From assembly GCA_938008005.1 (NCBI GenBank), contig CALLLZ010000504.1, forward strand, positions 1 through 8,152: a DNA stretch of 8,152 nt, in the 5' to 3' direction. Source of the DNA: an uncultured Marinicella sp. (GTDB taxonomy: Bacteria > Pseudomonadota > Gammaproteobacteria > Xanthomonadales > Marinicellaceae). Under the pieces are notes generated by a model. The model worked only from the letters and a program-made list of their open reading frames with translations, did not search any database and was not told the DNA's origin. Below, one piece after another: positions 5,924-8,152 of the stretch (position 1 is the first letter of the stretch; every line of letters begins with the position of its first letter). Made by a program: the position numbers and the translations under genes.

Positions 5924-6891
5924 CCTTTCTGGTCACCGGAGCGGCTGGATTCATTGGTAGTTATATCAGTCAACGCCTCATTGAGCAAAATTACCGAGTT
6001 ATCGGAGTTGATAACCTCAATTCTTACTATGATGTGCAACTCAAGAAAGATCGCCTGAAATATCTGAAGTCGTCTTTATTTTCATTTGTTCAACAAGACA
6101 TAACAGACACAAAAGCTATGGCAGATATTTTCAGCCAAGGCAGCATAAAAAAAGTAGTACATTTGGCTGCAGAAGCAGGCGTCCAACATGGTTCAGATCA
6201 ACCAGAGTTATTTATCAACAGCAATGTCGTGGGATTCAATAATATCTTGGAAAACTGCCGAAAACATAAAATCGAGCATTTGGTTTATGCCTCAACAGCG
6301 GCTGTTTATGGTGATAATTCTGATTTTCCACTTTCAGAAAAAAGCAACTCAGACCGCCCACTTACTCTTTATGCCGCAACCAAAAAATCCAATGAAGTAC
6401 TGGCTCACAGTTATGCACATTTATACCGTTTAACTATAACCGGCTTAAGGTTTTTTACTGTTTATGGGCCATGGGGTCGACCAGATATGGCATTGTTTAA
6501 ATTCGTGGATAAAATTATAAACAACAGCCCAATTGAAATACATAATTATGGCAATCACACCCGAGATTTAATTTATATTGATGACTTGGTTGATGCCCTG
6601 CTTGCCATTTTAACCAAACCAACCGATACATCACAAACAATGGGGCACCAAATTTATAATCTGGGCAATCAAAAAGCCATCCAGTTAATGGAAATGGTTC
6701 ATATTTTGGAGCAGAAATTAGGTCAATCAACAGCTCATGTGTTATTGCCGCTCCAAAGCGGGGAGATTAAAGATAATTTAGCGGATACAACCGCATTTAT
6801 TGAGCGATATGGCGTTAAGCCTCAAGTGCAATTTGAAGATGGCGTTGACCGATTTGTAAAATGGTATCGTGATTATTACCCATCATCATGA
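5920..6891 (+). CDS. UDP-glucuronate 4-epimerase-like SDR
   Basis: This 323-residue cytoplasmic, extended short-chain dehydrogenase/reductase is predicted to invert C4 of a UDP-uronate through a transient 4-keto intermediate with bound NAD. The cofactor loop TGAAGFIG is at 6-13 and DNLNSYYD at 31-38. The catalytic YAATK gives Tyr151 and Lys155. STAAVYG follows Ala124, which puts Thr126 at the position of the GalE catalytic Ser. LRFFTVYGPWGRPDMA (176-191) is the signature of UDP-glucuronate 4-epimerases (CapI/LpsL type), not of GalE or of UDP-GlcNAc 4-epimerases (WbpP/TviC). The length is slightly below the usual 330-340. It overlaps the dehydrogenase gene by ATGA and dinB by ATGA, and no independent Shine-Dalgarno is evident, so translation is probably coupled. 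With the dehydrogenase it would supply a galacto-configured uronate (UDP-GalA or UDP-GalNAcA). The usual AAQAGVRYS segment reads AAEAGVQHG here, a mild divergence near the active site. Confidence 0.9.
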   Translation: MTFLVTGAAGFIGSYISQRLIEQNYRVIGVDNLNSYYDVQLKKDRLKYLKSSLFSFVQQDITDTKAMADIFSQGSIKKVVHLAAEAGVQHGSDQPELFINSNVVGFNNILENCRKHKIEHLVYASTAAVYGDNSDFPLSEKSNSDRPLTLYAATKKSNEVLAHSYAHLYRLTITGLRFFTVYGPWGRPDMALFKFVDKIINNSPIEIHNYGNHTRDLIYIDDLVDALLAILTKPTDTSQTMGHQIYNLGNQKAIQLMEMVHILEQKLGQSTAHVLLPLQSGEIKDNLADTTAFIERYGVKPQVQFEDGVDRFVKWYRDYYPSS

Positions 6892-7979
6892 CGGATGAAA
6901 TGCGTAAAATCATTCATGTTGATATGGATTGTTTTTACGCAGCCATTGAAGCCCGTGATTTTCCAGAACTCAAAGGCAAAGCAATTGCTGTAGGTGGACA
7001 GCCAAATAAAAGAGGTGTGGTGGCGACTTGTTCGTATGAGGCACGTGCTTTTGGTATTCATTCGGCCATGCCAATGGGGCAAGCCATTAAGAAATGCCCG
7101 CACTTGATCATTCAACCGGTGCGTATGTCGGTTTATCAAGAAGCGTCAAAAGGCATTAAAAATATTTTTGAAAACTATACTGATGTGATCCAACCACTTT
7201 CATTGGATGAAGCGTTTTTAGACGTCACAGGTTCGGAACATTGCCATGGTAGCGCCACTTTAATTGCACAACAAATCCGGCAGGATATATGGAATGAACA
7301 CCAAATCACCGCTTCTGCTGGCATCGCACCCAATAAATTTTTAGCCAAGATAGCCAGTGATTGGAACAAGCCTAATGGTCAGTTTGTGGTGACACCAGAT
7401 GCGATAGATGATTTTGTTAAAGACTTACCAGTCAAAAAAATTTATGGTGTGGGTAAAGTCACGGCCAAAAAAATGCATGATATGGGTATCGATAGCTGTA
7501 CCGATTTACAACAGTTGAACCAGAAGCAATTGCAACAACGTTTTGGGGTGTTTGGTCGTACTTTATATAACCTGTGTCGCGGTATTGATGACAGGCCAGT
7601 TCGAACGCACAGTGAACGCAAGTCAGTCAGCGTTGAGGACACTTTTTTACATGATTTACCTGACCTGTCAGCCTGTATGGAAGAAGTTCAGCGTCTCTAT
7701 GATATGCTACTTACACGCCATGAACGCGCTATGACAAGGCAAAAAGAACACAACTTATCAGGACAAAATATCGAAATCAAAGCCCTGTATGCCAAACTTC
7801 GTTTCCATAATTTCCAAACCACCACTGCCCAACAAATACACCCAAACCTAGATTTGAAAGTTTATCAGCATTTAATAAAAACAGCTTGGCAGCGACAAGC
7901 CAAACCAGTGAGGTTATTGGGTTTAGGTGTTCAATACCAGAAAGCTGCGGATATTGAACAAATTGATTTGGGCTTTTGA
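6888..7979 (+). CDS. dinB: DNA polymerase IV (Y-family, DinB)
   Basis: This 363-residue translesion polymerase replicates past damaged bases with low fidelity. The N-terminal IIHVDMDCFYAAIE carries metal ligand Asp12. LSLDEAFLDV carries Asp107 and catalytic Glu108. The steric-gate position is Tyr17 (Phe13 in E. coli DinB), a common Y-family alternative. SAGIAPNKFLAKIASD and KPNGQFVV (finger/palm) are strongly conserved. The helix-hairpin-helix IYGVGKVTAKKM is at 185-196, and the little-finger domain follows from about 240. The C-terminus QIDLGF (358-363) matches the beta-clamp-binding motif seen as QLVLGL in E. coli. The start at 6888 overlaps the epimerase stop (ATGA). An internal ATG at 6900 would give MRKIIHVDMD exactly like E. 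coli and has a GGA 4-5 nt upstream, so it is a serious alternative. No LexA-type palindrome is seen just upstream, and expression would come from the operon promoter unless an internal one exists. Confidence 0.96.
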   Translation: MTDEMRKIIHVDMDCFYAAIEARDFPELKGKAIAVGGQPNKRGVVATCSYEARAFGIHSAMPMGQAIKKCPHLIIQPVRMSVYQEASKGIKNIFENYTDVIQPLSLDEAFLDVTGSEHCHGSATLIAQQIRQDIWNEHQITASAGIAPNKFLAKIASDWNKPNGQFVVTPDAIDDFVKDLPVKKIYGVGKVTAKKMHDMGIDSCTDLQQLNQKQLQQRFGVFGRTLYNLCRGIDDRPVRTHSERKSVSVEDTFLHDLPDLSACMEEVQRLYDMLLTRHERAMTRQKEHNLSGQNIEIKALYAKLRFHNFQTTTAQQIHPNLDLKVYQHLIKTAWQRQAKPVRLLGLGVQYQKAADIEQIDLGF

Positions 7980-8019
7980 TGTTTAGTTTGCTCCATTTCA
8001 ACTAAATAGAAAACCCAAA
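7967..8019. repeat. Long interrupted hairpin spanning the dinB stop codon
   Basis: Nested complementary arms are visible: TTTGGG (7967-7972) with CCCAAA (8014-8019), TTTT (7974-7977) with AAAA (8010-8013), and TTTAGTT (7982-7988) with AACTAAA (8000-8006). Together they make 17 pairs with one bulged base, a small internal loop and an 11-nt terminal loop. It would form at the 3' end of the dinB message. No T-run follows, so it is not a classical intrinsic terminator, but it could stabilise or end the transcript. Confidence 0.45.
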
Positions 8020-8023
8020 ACAT

Positions 8024-8041
8024 ATAGCTTAGCTAAACTAT
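8024..8041. repeat. 18-bp near-palindrome
   Basis: ATAGCTTAGCTAAACTAT is self-complementary at eight of nine paired positions, the exception being C8028 opposite A8037. It has no loop, so it resembles a protein-binding site more than an RNA hairpin. It lies between two hairpin-type repeats downstream of dinB. Confidence 0.4.
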
Positions 8042-8053
8042 CCGTCGCCCTCG

Positions 8054-8068
8054 GGTTTGATTCAAACC
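8054..8068. repeat. Short inverted repeat (6-bp arms, 3-nt loop)
   Basis: GGTTTG (8054-8059) and CAAACC (8063-8068) are perfect arms around ATT. No T-run follows within 20 nt. It superficially resembles a tRNA T-arm but lacks the required TTC and the rest of a tRNA. Confidence 0.4.
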
Positions 8069-8152
8069 GCACTTACTTAAGGCATAACATGTAGATAAAT
8101 ATACCAATGATTATCTAGTGAAGATTGTATGGTTTTTTTATGGAAATAGATT

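Larger units (their letters stand above)
7980..8152. other. Non-coding end of the window after dinB
   Basis: No supported gene lies in these 173 bp. The stretch holds three inverted repeats in succession (7967-8019, 8024-8041 and 8054-8068) and then AT-rich sequence with a T7 run at 8133-8139. An ATG at 8140 opens a frame that runs off the end, but it has no ribosome site and only four codons, so nothing can be claimed for it. Confidence 0.5.

Noticed and set aside
8040..8049. Shared 10-mer ATCCGTCGCC at 2535-2544 and 8040-8049, considered as a dispersed repeat or attachment-site pair.
   Set aside because: Matches of 10 bp are expected by chance in a window of this size, and the flanks do not agree.
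8051..8070. Sequence resembling a tRNA T-arm (GGTTTGATTCAAACC).
   Set aside because: The invariant TTC of the T-loop is absent, and no acceptor, D or anticodon arm pairs upstream.

Overview
The window is ordinary-looking bacterial chromosome, moderately AT-rich and densely coded, with no tRNA, rRNA, IS element or CRISPR array that I can see. Two traits suggest a gammaproteobacterium near the Xanthomonadales (Lysobacterales). One is the short, LID-less adenylate kinase. The other is a pyrophosphate-type phosphofructokinase beside it. The composition is more AT-rich than in Xanthomonas itself, so a low-GC relative (a Marinicella-like organism, for example) is a reasonable guess. That placement is inference from gene content, not a measured phylogeny.

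Layout. A TusA-type sulfur carrier gene (57-308, +) converges on a two-gene minus-strand unit: a TetR-family regulator (1366-1917) followed 1 nt later by a YeiB/DUF418-like polytopic membrane protein (345-1364). A 16-bp inverted repeat abuts the tetR start codon and looks like its operator. After a 217-bp non-coding stretch comes a small unrecognised gene (2151-2510, -). It lies downstream of adk (2569-3132, -), with a small hairpin and T-tract between them. A 230-bp divergent intergenic region then separates adk from the plus-strand cluster.

The plus-strand cluster (3363-7979) reads PPi-type phosphofructokinase, nucleotide-sugar 6-dehydrogenase, UDP-glucuronate-4-epimerase-type SDR, and DNA polymerase IV (dinB). 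The junctions are 8 nt, a 4-nt ATGA overlap, and another 4-nt ATGA overlap, so the four genes look like one transcription unit. A plausible sigma-70 promoter lies before the first gene. The first enzyme works at the fructose-6-phosphate / fructose-1,6-bisphosphate node. The next two convert a UDP-sugar to its uronate and invert C4, giving a galacto-configured uronic acid precursor for surface polysaccharide. No glycosyltransferase or export gene lies in the window. The mutagenic polymerase at the end has no obvious metabolic link to the others.

The last 173 bp after dinB contain no supported gene but carry three consecutive inverted repeats. I found no clear undescribed system. The points most worth checking are the gene order of the PFP-to-dinB operon, the tetR operator and its membrane-protein partner, and the inverted-repeat cluster after dinB.
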